Assembly (NCBI RefSeq): GCF_000526415.1
Contig: NZ_JAGA01000001.1
Span: forward strand, 62,001-126,000
Reading direction: 5' to 3'
DNA length: 64,000 nucleotides
Source: Kallotenue papyrolyticum
Lineage (GTDB): Bacteria; Chloroflexota; Chloroflexia; Chloroflexales; Kallotenuaceae
This document shows positions 16,109 through 24,062 of the stretch, one piece after another. The notes under the pieces are model-generated. The model worked only from the letters and a program-made list of their open reading frames with translations. It was not told the origin of the DNA and searched no databases. The translations under genes and the position numbers were made by a program. Each line of letters begins with the position of its first letter. The first letter of the stretch is position 1.

Positions 16109-17506
16109 CTAGCGCAGAATGTAGTACGTGCCGCGCCGGTCGCCGATGCGCAGCAGCAGGCCGCGCTCCACCAGATCGGCCAGATCACGGCGCACGGTTT
16201 CATCCGAAATGTCGGGCGCCAGCTCGCGGTAGTCGCGGTTGGTGATGCGCTGGTGTTCGGCCAGCCACAGCAGCGCGGCGATCTGCCGCTGGTTGAGCCC
16301 CATGCGTTGCCACTGCGCTGTGTCCTGACCGCGCTGTACCGCTTCGGCCACGGCATGGCCCTGCAGCGTGACCAGAAAGCCGGCGGCGGTTTCGCGAAAG
16401 AGCGGCGCCGGCAGGCCTTCGGCGGCCATCTGCTGTAGCACGCGATCGATGCCATAGCCCAGCCGCTCGATCAGTCCCAGATCGCTGAGCGCCTGGACCA
16501 GCACCTCGTTGCGCGAGTAGCGCTCGTCGCGAATGTTCTCCACGGTGACATGGCCGGGGAGGCGTCCCGGCGAGTAGCACTCCAGCCGGTCGGCGAACAT
16601 GGTGATGCGAATGCCCTCGCCGCGGATGGCGTAGTCGCGGTGGGCGATGGCGTTGATCAACACTTCGCGCACCACCGCGGGCGGATACTCGATCCAATCG
16701 CGCCGTTCCAGGCCCACCAGCCGCGAGCCGGTGCGCATGCGTTCGCGCAGCCAGGCTTCGGCGCGGCGCGCCTGCTCCGGCAGCGTATCGCGCAGGTCCA
16801 GCCGTTCGAACTCATCGCTCATGCTCAGGCCACGGTAGCGCACCAGCGTGATCTCGCACTGCGGCAGGTGCCGCTCGATGTCGCGCGCAAAGAGCAGCAG
16901 CCCGGCGTGCGTTGGCTGCCACGCGCCGTCGGCAGCGCGCGTCAGACAGCCGCGCCGTTCCAGCCAGCCGAGCGCATCACCGCCGGCAGCCGGCCCGACG
17001 CGTTCGACGTAGCGTTGAATCTTGGCCGGATCGAGATCATCCAGTGTCGCCGCGGCAGGCAGGCGCTCCCAGGCGACGCCGCCGCGCTCCAGCAGGAGTT
17101 GACGTAAGGCGTGGGGCGGGATCGGCTGGTTGACGGCGCCGGCGCGCCACAGGTAACGCCCCTGCAGACTATACACGTGTGGCAGGCCGGCGGGCACCTC
17201 GACGATGATCAGCGCCTGTCCGTCCAGCGTGGTGATCTCCGGTAGCGGCAGCAGCAGGGGCGGTGTACACAGCAGCGCCGCGTCCAGCACGCGCTCGCGG
17301 ATCTGTTCTGCGTCGGTCAGGCCCTCGAGCCGCGCGCGGGTGCGACCGCTCACGCCGACCAGCAGCAGGCCGCCGTCGCGGTTGGCCAGCGCAGCCAGCG
17401 TCTCGGCCAGCTCCTCGGGGCGGCTCCGCTCGCGAGCGAAGGCCAGCCGTTCGTGCTCTCCACCTTCCAGTAGGCGCTGGAGCGTTATATGATCGAGCTG
17501 TTGCAT
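16109..17506 (-). CDS. AlbA_2-domain / HATPase_c_4 transcriptional regulator-like protein
   Basis: 465 residues. The N-terminal third is a Schlafen-type AlbA_2 domain: ETLAALANRDGGLLLVGVSG, then VYSLQGRYLWRAGAVNQPIP. The central domain is the ATPase-like HATPase_c_4: AVVREVLINAIAHRDYAIRG, RLECYSPGRLPGHVTVENI and LGLIERLGYGIDRVLQQM. The C-terminus (about 405-465) is a winged helix of DeoR type, RDYRELAPDISDETVRRDLADLVERGLLLR. Proteins of this build are annotated as DNA-binding regulators, and some occur near mobile or defence genes. It begins the operon with the methyltransferase-like and YaeQ-like genes. Confidence 0.75.
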   Translation of the reverse strand: MQQLDHITLQRLLEGGEHERLAFARERSRPEELAETLAALANRDGGLLLVGVSGRTRARLEGLTDAEQIRERVLDAALLCTPPLLLPLPEITTLDGQALIIVEVPAGLPHVYSLQGRYLWRAGAVNQPIPPHALRQLLLERGGVAWERLPAAATLDDLDPAKIQRYVERVGPAAGGDALGWLERRGCLTRAADGAWQPTHAGLLLFARDIERHLPQCEITLVRYRGLSMSDEFERLDLRDTLPEQARRAEAWLRERMRTGSRLVGLERRDWIEYPPAVVREVLINAIAHRDYAIRGEGIRITMFADRLECYSPGRLPGHVTVENIRDERYSRNEVLVQALSDLGLIERLGYGIDRVLQQMAAEGLPAPLFRETAAGFLVTLQGHAVAEAVQRGQDTAQWQRMGLNQRQIAALLWLAEHQRITNRDYRELAPDISDETVRRDLADLVERGLLLRIGDRRGTYYILR

Positions 17507-17620
17507 CTCTGCTGTGCCGTAGGCTGGGGCGCGCCATGCTCGCTACGCGCCACCGCCGCTGCTCAAGTATACCGCACGGCGTCGCCCGACGGGAGCCGAC
17601 ACCTCATCGCTCGCGACCGC

Positions 17621-18127
17621 CTACAGACGCGTCCAACCGTTCCAGGCGCGTTTGGCGCCGGTGCTCAGCCAGTCGGGAATGGAATGCGCCGCGCCGCCGA
17701 GCACAAAACCGATCAGCGCGGCATAGACCTCCTCCGGATGGGCGCGCAGCCAATCGCCCAGCGCCGTGCCCCAGCGCTGCCACAGCTCGCCGCGATCCAG
17801 CAGCGTCAGTACCAGCCACGCTAGGCCGCCCGCGATCAGCGCGAAGTAGGCCAGACGTAGGAGCGGCCCGATGATCAAGCCGTGGCTCAGCCAGGAGCGG
17901 TGCGGGATCATCTCTTTGTAGGGCCACCACAACAGCCGCAGCGGGCCCCAGCGTCGGTATTCAGTCGAGTCGATATCCAGATCGCACGAGAACAGCAGGC
18001 CGGACAGCAGATGCGCGCCGCTGAGGCTCAGCGTGATGCTCAGATCGGTGGTGAGCGTCCAGGCCAGCGGCAACAGGGCCGCGCCCGAAATGATGGTGAT
18101 CACGTCGTGCGTACGGGCGGATGGCAT
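17621..18127 (-). CDS. DUF2227-like membrane protein, putative metal-binding
   Basis: 168 residues. MPSARTHDVITIISGAALLP, SGLLFSCDLDIDS and the HRSWLSHGLIIGP block supply conserved His, Asp and Ser, as in predicted membrane-bound metal-binding proteins; a second conserved block is FVLGGAAHSIPDWLSTG. Three to four hydrophobic segments are seen. The start with MPSARTHD was chosen over an in-frame ATG 14 residues upstream, because the upstream stretch overlaps promoter-like sequence (TATAGCAC). Function unknown. Confidence 0.7.
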   Translation of the reverse strand: MPSARTHDVITIISGAALLPLAWTLTTDLSITLSLSGAHLLSGLLFSCDLDIDSTEYRRWGPLRLLWWPYKEMIPHRSWLSHGLIIGPLLRLAYFALIAGGLAWLVLTLLDRGELWQRWGTALGDWLRAHPEEVYAALIGFVLGGAAHSIPDWLSTGAKRAWNGWTRL

Positions 18128-18278
18128 AGCGCCCAGTATAGCACAAAATTTCGATGCGGGTGTGTGCATGGGTGGTATGGTAGACTGGAGCTGAACTGCT
18201 CGATGCGGGCGCTGCTTCTGGTAGCCTACGCCCTGCGTACGTGGAAGCGTTTGGCGACCGGCGGAGGATCAGGAGCGC

Positions 18279-18434
18279 ATGCCCAGGCTCTTGCTCGGCA
18301 CGGGGTGGATCGTTCTGCTGGCAGCGTGCGCCGCGCCCGACGCGGCAGCGCCCGTACGGCCCCCTGATTTTGCCGTGAAAAAAACGGTGATCGGCTCGCG
18401 AGGAAGAGCTTCAGTTCGATCCAGGTTAGTTTGA
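18279..18434 (+). pseudogene. Truncated lipoprotein gene fragment
   Basis: AGGAG is followed by an ATG and MPRLLLGTGWIVLLAACAAP, a type II signal peptide with the lipobox LAAC. After about 30 residues the frame runs into unrelated sequence that overlaps an opposite-strand ABC-transporter remnant and stops after 51 codons. It looks like the 5' end of a secreted lipoprotein gene joined to other DNA. From 18128 to 18278 I see nothing else. Confidence 0.5.
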
Positions 18435-18525
18435 TCAGCGCGCATGGCTCCCTCCTCAGTCGCGCAGGTGGCGACCGGTCAGCGTCAGAAACACATCTGT
18501 TGAACGTCGATGACGGCTTCCATGC
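18380..18525 (-). pseudogene. Remnant of an ABC transporter (ATPase end plus permease start)
   Basis: Read on the minus strand, DVFLTLTGRHLRD and a stop are the usual C-terminus of a drug-type ABC ATPase. They are followed by GAGGAGGGAGCC, an ATG and, after a frame change, ALIKLTWIELKLFL, the usual N-terminus of an ABC-2 permease. At least two frame breaks are present and the rest of both genes is missing. The fragment is 28 bp from the left end of the IS, so insertion- or deletion-associated decay is likely. Confidence 0.6.
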
Positions 18526-18578
18526 TTCACCCGTGGTGGTTGGTTGCTCTTAGAGCCTATCCGAATAACTGATATACT

Positions 18579-19013
18579 GTGGACATGATCACAGCACCGA
18601 CGAGTACGCGCTCACGTAAGCGGAGCCCGAACAATACGACCACCACCGGCTTTCGGATTTCCGACGAGTTGTGGGCGGTGATGGAACCACTGCTCCCCAC
18701 GCGGGTAAACACGCACCGCTTTGGCGGAGGCCGGCCGCGTGTGCCTGACCGCCGCTGTGCTGACGCTATCTTTTATGTGCTGCGAACGGGCGGCCAGTGG
18801 GCGTCGTTGAATGAGACCGACTTGTGCGCCAAATCCACCGCCCACGACCGTTTTCAAGAATGGGTCGAGGCTGGCGTGTTCCTCGCACTGTGGAAAGCCG
18901 GTGTCGAACGCTTCGATGAATTGCGAGGGCTGGACTGGAACTGGCTGAGTATGGACGGGGCGATGACCAAAGCGCCGCTTGGGGGGGAAAAAGACCGGCC
19001 CAAATCCCACTGA
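18579..19013 (+). CDS. IS5-family transposase, orfA (copy 1)
   Basis: 144 residues, the N-terminal part: FRISDELWAVMEPLLP is the usual IS5 start (DUF4096 region), and DGAMTKAPLGGEK carries the first catalytic Asp of the DDE triad. The frame runs off consensus after GGEK and stops 13 residues after the start of the orfB frame overlap. A G7A5 tract (18981-18992) lies at the point where the reading frame must change to continue into orfB. Confidence 0.85.
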   Translation: MDMITAPTSTRSRKRSPNNTTTTGFRISDELWAVMEPLLPTRVNTHRFGGGRPRVPDRRCADAIFYVLRTGGQWASLNETDLCAKSTAHDRFQEWVEAGVFLALWKAGVERFDELRGLDWNWLSMDGAMTKAPLGGEKDRPKSH

Positions 19014-19458
19014 CCGTGGCAAAGACGGCGTCAAACGCTCGCTGCTGACCGAGGGCCACGGCGTGCCAATTGGCGTAGCCATTGATGGCGCGAACCGTCA
19101 CGATATGAAGCTGGTGCGCGCCACGATTGAAAGCCTTGTGGTCGAGCGACCCGCCCCGACGGACGCGCAGCCTCAGGGGATGTGCCTGGATAAAGGGTAC
19201 GACTTTGCGGAAGTGCGGGCGGTGCTGGCGGAGTTCGGCTTTACCGCACACATTCGCAGTCGTGGAGAGGAAGCTAAGCAACTCGCCCGCGAGGCCGGCA
19301 AGATAGCACGGCGCTGGGTGGTGGAGCGCAGCCATAGCTGGCTCAACCGCTTTCGCCGCTTGTTGGTGCGCTGGGAGAAAAAGGGCCAGCACTATCTTGC
19401 CTTCCTGCACTTTGCCTGTGCCTTGGTCGCCTTTCGCGCCGCTGGGTTATTCGGATAG
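18979..19458 (+). CDS. IS5-family transposase, orfB (copy 1)
   Basis: 159 codons. KTGPNPTDRGKDGVKRSLLT continues the transposase consensus, LDKGYD carries the second Asp, and RWVVERSHSWLNRFRRLL the Glu. The frame relative to orfA is +1 (equivalently -2), so a fused transposase needs +1 recoding or transcript slippage near the G7A5 tract. The nominal TTG start is probably not used independently. Confidence 0.85.
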   Translation: MGGKKTGPNPTDRGKDGVKRSLLTEGHGVPIGVAIDGANRHDMKLVRATIESLVVERPAPTDAQPQGMCLDKGYDFAEVRAVLAEFGFTAHIRSRGEEAKQLAREAGKIARRWVVERSHSWLNRFRRLLVRWEKKGQHYLAFLHFACALVAFRAAGLFG

Positions 19459-19613
19459 GCTCTTAGTATGCCGGTGCGGCGCGTCCCTGGCATCGCTCGA
19501 ACGGTGCGTGTTCCATGCGCGTGGCGGTGGAGGGCGCCATCCACCGAATCAGTTGATGGCGCCGGAGGCAGGGTCGAGGGATGTGCTGTGGTGACCGAGC
19601 GGCTTAAACGCCA

Positions 19614-19639
19614 CAGGCGCATGGTGATCCATGCGCCTG
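19614..19639 (-). terminator. Stem-loop terminator after arginine decarboxylase
   Basis: A perfect 11-bp stem CAGGCGCATGG/CCATGCGCCTG with a 4-nt loop lies 20 bp past the stop of the minus-strand decarboxylase. Only a short T-rich stretch (GTTTAA) follows on that strand. Confidence 0.55.
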
Positions 19640-19659
19640 CGTCCGGTAACGGGTGGTGG

Positions 19660-21276
19660 CTAGGGCTGAGGATTGGCCGCCAGCCAGCTCTCGTCCAGCG
19701 CGCGCTGGTAGCTCAGGCCGCGGGCCATGATGCGCCAGGCGTCGGGCCGGCGCACGCGCGGCGTTGGGCTGCGGCGCACGCGGGCAGGCTGCGGTTGGTA
19801 GCCCAGCGCGGTCATGATCTGGCTCAGGCTCTGCTCCTCGATCACGCGGGTGACTAGGCGCGTGCCCTGCTGCTCAATCACCACGCGCTTCATCTCCGGG
19901 CTGAGGCAGTGGTGCGCACCGCCCTTGCCGCCCAGCATGGCCTGGTAAGCGCCGACGCCGAACACGGCGATGATCAGGCCACCGTTGCTGCGTGGCAACA
20001 CCAGCGCTTCCTGGCCCGGCTGCGGGTACTGGTCGTCCGAGTCGCAGGTGCGGCGGCCACCCAGGCGCACCTCCTGTGCGGGATCGTCCCAACCGCTCAG
20101 CGGCAGGATGATGAACTGCTGCCCCTCAACGATCAAGGTATCGGGCGCGCTGACCATCAGCGAGCCGTTGAGCAAGTACCAGGGCGGCGCGCCATCGCGT
20201 CCACGCTTAACCTTGCCGACTTCCAGCAGATAGACGCTGTGCGCGGCCACTGTGTAGCGTCCGAACTCGCCGACCACGTCCGGCACGGGCACGCCATAGC
20301 GCCGGCAGGTCGCCTTGATCGTGGCGAAGAGCCGCTGCAGAAAGGCAGCATAGTCGAAGCGGAAGTCGAGGCGGTAGGCCGAGGTCGGCATGCCGCCGCC
20401 GAAGCTGAACATGTGCAGCGATGGCACGCGCCGGCGCAGCTCGCAGAAGGCGGCGATCGCCGCCTCCAGGCGCGCCATCCAGGCGTCCTGATCTTCGAGC
20501 TGCGAGCCGACCATGGCGTGGTACAGCACCAGGCGGTGCGGCGTGCCCGCCAGCTCCGCGACCACCTGCTCGATCTCGTCGGGCAGCAGGCCGAAGCGGT
20601 CGCCGCCGGAGCACTGCGCATACTCGCGCGCGCGCACGCCGACAGTCATGGTCACCGGGCAGTCGCGGTAGCGTTGCCACTCGTCCAGATCGTCCACAAC
20701 CGGGACGACGTGGCGCTGCCCGGCCAGGCGCAGGTGCAGGATCGCATCGATGTAGTCGTCCTCTTTCGAACCGTTGCAGAAGACGTAGCGATCGTTGGGG
20801 AGCGTGCCGCGACGCCACAGGTCGGTGGCGATGCGCACATCGGCTACCGAGGAGGTCTCATAGTGCGCGCCGCTCTGCAGGGCGGTGCGCACCACCTCTT
20901 CGCTGAAATTGGCCTTGGTTGCGTAGGCGTATACGAACGCGCCCTCGTAGCGCGTTTGTGCGCGGGCCGCGTCGGCCCACTGGTGCATGCGTTCGATCTG
21001 CTGCGTGATGAGCGGACAAAACGCGATCTCCAGCGGCGCGCCATGCTGGGCCACCAGAGCCTCCAAATCCACACCGGCGAACAGCAGCCGCCCGTTTTCG
21101 CGGCTGATGAACTCGTTCAGCGACCCTTCGTCACCGACCCCGTAGCGGGCCTGAAGGTACTCACGAAATGTCTGCTCCAATTCGAATAGGTCCTCCCCTG
21201 ACGCGCTGCTGTCCAAGGCAACAGCGCTGGCGCTCGCGCAGAGCCGCGATTGGGTCCGCGGCGAGCAATGCGACAC
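19660..21276 (-). CDS. speA: Arginine decarboxylase (PLP, fold type III)
   Basis: 538 residues from a GTG. The PLP-binding lysine is K121 in YAYATKANF, at the start of the alanine-racemase-like barrel. SGAHYETSSVADVRIA and YVFCNGSKEDDYIDAI follow as in SpeA-type enzymes, and MFSFGGGMPTS holds the phosphate-binding glycines. The C-terminal beta domain includes CDSDDQYP and AYQAMLGGKGGAHHC. It would convert arginine to agmatine for polyamine synthesis. It is shorter than the E. coli enzyme (about 650), so related substrates (ornithine, diaminopimelate) cannot be excluded. The start is uncertain: conserved sequence begins near EDLFELEQTF at residue 28. It has its own promoter and a long leader. 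Confidence 0.75.
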   Translation of the reverse strand: MSHCSPRTQSRLCASASAVALDSSASGEDLFELEQTFREYLQARYGVGDEGSLNEFISRENGRLLFAGVDLEALVAQHGAPLEIAFCPLITQQIERMHQWADAARAQTRYEGAFVYAYATKANFSEEVVRTALQSGAHYETSSVADVRIATDLWRRGTLPNDRYVFCNGSKEDDYIDAILHLRLAGQRHVVPVVDDLDEWQRYRDCPVTMTVGVRAREYAQCSGGDRFGLLPDEIEQVVAELAGTPHRLVLYHAMVGSQLEDQDAWMARLEAAIAAFCELRRRVPSLHMFSFGGGMPTSAYRLDFRFDYAAFLQRLFATIKATCRRYGVPVPDVVGEFGRYTVAAHSVYLLEVGKVKRGRDGAPPWYLLNGSLMVSAPDTLIVEGQQFIILPLSGWDDPAQEVRLGGRRTCDSDDQYPQPGQEALVLPRSNGGLIIAVFGVGAYQAMLGGKGGAHHCLSPEMKRVVIEQQGTRLVTRVIEEQSLSQIMTALGYQPQPARVRRSPTPRVRRPDAWRIMARGLSYQRALDESWLAANPQP

Positions 21277-21660
21277 CAGACGACGCTCGTTACGCTGCCG
21301 TGTGGAACCGCTTCATGGCAGGAGGAACGGGGAGCAGCAGAGGGCAGAAAGAAACCCCGAGCCAGGCGGCGCGGGGCGGTGATTCACGAACGATGTCCCG
21401 GCGACTTACGCAGGCACATGCGGACAGGCGCTCACCCCCCGGCGCTCAGACAGTACGCTCCGTTCCAACCAGAAGCGGTTCGTTGTACTGCAAACGTCCA
21501 TAACACCAAAGGGAACGCCCGACTCGGAACGGATCAGACCGCGTTCGCGGTTTTACAGCAACTGATCATCACGGGCATGCATCGTCGCATCAGGGAACAG
21601 CTCCCAGGGACGACCGCTGCGCCGAACGGGCTCGGATACCGCTGCGGTTTTGCAACCGCG
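21277..21660 (-). promoter_or_regulatory. Long structured 5' leader of the arginine decarboxylase gene
   Basis: No convincing gene is present. On the minus strand several paired elements are visible. GCGGTT/AACCGC closes a GCAA tetraloop. ACCGCG/CGCGGT lies inside an outer GATCAG/CTGATC helix. CAGTAC/GTACTG encloses AACC/GGTT. CCGTTCC and GGAACGG are complementary over a distance. I could not match it to guanidine or other known riboswitches. Confidence 0.4.
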
Positions 21661-21667
21661 AGCATGG

Positions 21668-21695
21668 ATTGTACCCGGTTTTGGCCCAATGTCAA
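21668..21695 (-). promoter_or_regulatory. Sigma-70 promoter for arginine decarboxylase
   Basis: On the minus strand TTGACA (21690-21695), a 16-bp spacer and TACAAT (21668-21673). It lies just outside the arginase stop codon, so the two genes are separately transcribed. Confidence 0.75.
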
Positions 21696-21709
21696 GCCGG
21701 TGCGGTGCC

Positions 21710-22618
21710 TCAAAGTTCCTGCCAGATGCGTTTGCCACAGGCCGAGAGCGCTAGTTGTACCGCTAGTTCGCCGGTGGTGTTGCGGTGATCTAGGATCGGA
21801 TTGACCTCAACGATATCCAGGCCGATCAGCCGCCCGGTCTCGGCCAGCAGCTCGACGGCCAGATGGGCTTCGCGGTAGGTGAGGCCGCCTGGTACTGGCG
21901 TGCCGACGCCGGGCGCGAACATCGGATCAATGCCATCCAGATCGAGGCTTAGGTAGATGCCATCGGTGCCGCGGCTGGCGACTTCGATCGCGCGGTGCAT
22001 GACCTCGTTGATCCCTAGCCGATCGATCGTCTCCATCGAATAGACTGCCACGCCCGACGCGCGCAGCAATGGCTTCTCGCGCGCATCCAGATCGCGTACC
22101 CCGACGATGGCGATGTTGTGGGGATCGACCTTGGCGCCCTCGCGCAGGCGCCCGCCCAGCGTGACCAGCTCCTGCGCACCTAGGCCGCAGATGGCGGCCA
22201 GCGGCATGCCGTGGATGTTGCCCGAGGGCGTGGTCTCGTGCGTGTTGAAGTCGCCGTGGGCATCCAGCCAAATTAGGCCCAGCCTGCGCCCTTGCGCGGC
22301 GCCCATCACCGAGCCGAGCGCCAAGCTGTGATCGCCGCCCAGCACCAGCGGCAGGTGCCCGGCCTCCAGGCTGGTGTTGACGCGCTCAGCCAGACGCTGA
22401 CAGACATCGACGATCGGTTGCATGTACTTGAGATGGGGATCGCCCATGGTGCAGGTCTCCAGCAGCGGCACGCTGATATTGCCCAGGTCGGTGACCTGGT
22501 GACCTAGGGCGGCCAAGCCCTGCCGCAGCCCGGCGTAGCGCAACGCGCTCGGTCCCATGTCCACGCCGCGTCGGCCCGCGCCGAAGTCGAGCGGTACCCC
22601 AATGATGTCGATCTGCAT
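21710..22618 (-). CDS. rocF: Arginase
   Basis: 302 residues, the normal length. The manganese ligands are in LVLGGDHSLALG, LIWLDAHGDFNTHET and YLSLDLDGIDP, the three arginase/agmatinase signatures, and GLDIVEVNPILD closes the site. The N-terminus IIGVPLDFGAGRRGVDMGPSA and the DAHGDFNT motif favour arginase over agmatinase. It hydrolyses arginine to ornithine and urea. The start was set at the ATG behind AAGGGGGAG; an upstream in-frame start adds 29 unrelated residues. It is transcribed ahead of the arginine decarboxylase but separated from it by a promoter. Confidence 0.87.
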   Translation of the reverse strand: MQIDIIGVPLDFGAGRRGVDMGPSALRYAGLRQGLAALGHQVTDLGNISVPLLETCTMGDPHLKYMQPIVDVCQRLAERVNTSLEAGHLPLVLGGDHSLALGSVMGAAQGRRLGLIWLDAHGDFNTHETTPSGNIHGMPLAAICGLGAQELVTLGGRLREGAKVDPHNIAIVGVRDLDAREKPLLRASGVAVYSMETIDRLGINEVMHRAIEVASRGTDGIYLSLDLDGIDPMFAPGVGTPVPGGLTYREAHLAVELLAETGRLIGLDIVEVNPILDHRNTTGELAVQLALSACGKRIWQEL

Positions 22619-22698
22619 ATGCTCCCCCTTGAGCGGTTGTGGATGGAGGCGTGTGGCGTTAGCTATCATACCGGCGAAGCGCCGCCGGCGCAACGCGT

Positions 22699-23577
22699 CT
22701 AGCACCCATGCCGGCGCTGGTCTGCCGATGTGCGCCGCGTGCGGCGCGCCGGGGAGGACGCCGCCGCTTGCTGCAACGCCTGACGGGTCGCCGCGCGGGC
22801 CCTCTCCTCCTGCGCGGCGCGCCAGCGCTCGGTATAGGCGCGCACCAGCAGATCGCAGACCTCCTCCGGCGAGTCGGTGACGATCAACAGATCGAGATCG
22901 TCGGGGCAGATCTTGCCCTCGTCCAGCATCGGCCCGCCGAGCCAGGCCAGGAGCCCGCTCCAGTAGGCCGAGCCGAAGAGGATCACCGGAAAGTTTTGTA
23001 CCTTGCCGGTCTGAATCAAGGTCAGCGCCTCGAACAATTCGTCCATGGTGCCAAAGCCGCCTGGAAAGATCACAAAGCCCTGAGCGTATTTGACAAACAT
23101 GGTCTTGCGCACAAAGAAATAGCGGAACTCGATGCCCAGATCGACATAAGGGTTGAAGTCCTGCTCAAAGGGCAGTTCGATGTTGAGGCCAATCGACGCG
23201 GCGCCCGCTAGTTGTGCGCCCCGGTTGGCGGCCTCCATGATGCCGGGACCGCCGCCGGTGATGATCGCGAAGCCGGCCTCACCCAGCAGCCGCGCCACCT
23301 CGACCGCCGCCTGGTAGTGTGGATGCTCGGGCTTGACGCGCGCTGAACCGAAGATCGAGATCGCCGGCCCTAACTCGGCCAGCGCGTCGAAGCCCTCGAC
23401 GAACTCGCCCATGATGCGCATGATCCGCCAGGGATCGCTGTGGATGAACGAGATCTCCTCCGGCGGTGGTGGTGCTAGCAGGCGTTGGTCCTCGGTGGGC
23501 TGTCCGGCATGGAGTGCGCGTTTGTCGACCGCGCGCTTGCTGCTCGGCGCGGGTTGTGAAGCTTGCTGATCGCTCAT
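22699..23577 (-). CDS. LOG-family (TIGR00730) Rossmann-fold protein
   Basis: 292 residues. The family motifs are SIFGSARVKPEHPHY, AIITGGGPGIMEAANRGA and GFVIFPGGFGTMDELFEALT (PGGxGTxxE). Proteins of this family cleave nucleoside monophosphates to the free base and ribose 5-phosphate; the plant-type cytokinin-activating enzymes belong here. An N-terminal tail of about 50 residues and a C-terminal Ala/Arg-rich tail are extra. AAAGGA lies upstream of the chosen ATG. It is followed 80 bp later by arginase on the same strand. Confidence 0.85.
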   Translation of the reverse strand: MSDQQASQPAPSSKRAVDKRALHAGQPTEDQRLLAPPPPEEISFIHSDPWRIMRIMGEFVEGFDALAELGPAISIFGSARVKPEHPHYQAAVEVARLLGEAGFAIITGGGPGIMEAANRGAQLAGAASIGLNIELPFEQDFNPYVDLGIEFRYFFVRKTMFVKYAQGFVIFPGGFGTMDELFEALTLIQTGKVQNFPVILFGSAYWSGLLAWLGGPMLDEGKICPDDLDLLIVTDSPEEVCDLLVRAYTERWRAAQEERARAATRQALQQAAASSPARRTRRTSADQRRHGC

Positions 23578-23680
23578 ACTCGTATCCTTTCGTGCGCAGC
23601 GCAACCTGCACGACCGGTGGGTCAATCGGCTGGATGTGCTCCTACCTCAGCAGCATACCACAGGCCATGGGCGCGGTGGG

Positions 23681-23710
23681 TTGGCAGCCGCCGCGCTCTT
23701 GCGTTACAAT
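23681..23710 (+). promoter_or_regulatory. Predicted sigma-70 promoter for the hybrid kinase gene
   Basis: TTGGCA, an 18-bp spacer and TACAAT. The following stretch to 24062 (about 350 nt) contains no gene I can support; an open frame at 23766 lacks a Shine-Dalgarno sequence and any family signature. Confidence 0.5.
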
Positions 23711-24062
23711 GCGTCGTAAAGCTTGAGCATCGAGGAAGCACCGGCGTGGATATGCCGCCGGCGCCATGGGTGTTATTTCCCTAGGTAAACTGGACGGTCG
23801 TCCTACGTTCGGGGCAGGGTCATGCTTACCCCCTGTTGGTGTGTTTTGCCGTGTGCCCAACGGCAGACCGTACCTGGTCCTGGATGGGCATGCGACATCT
23901 GGCCGGGATGTTGTTGAGCGTGGCAGCAGTACCGCTTCGGCGCGCCAATCGCCTATGATAAGACGGTGTTTGAACTACACGGAGAGCGGGTTGAACGGGC
24001 TATCACTTCTGGGATCCATGGTGGAGGCGCCCTGCTGTAGGTGTAAGTGATGGAGATCATGG

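Larger units (their letters stand above)
18553..19462 (+). mobile_element. IS5-family insertion sequence, copy 1 (910 bp)
   Basis: The ends are perfect 17-bp inverted repeats, GAGCCTATCCGAATAAC and its complement. The element is flanked by a direct TTA on each side, a likely 3-bp target duplication of TNA type. It carries two overlapping transposase frames. The sequence appears identical to the copy at 28251. Confidence 0.9.

Noticed and set aside
23766-24050. 94-codon open frame before the hybrid kinase
   Set aside because: No Shine-Dalgarno sequence, no recognisable motif, and composition like a leader region.
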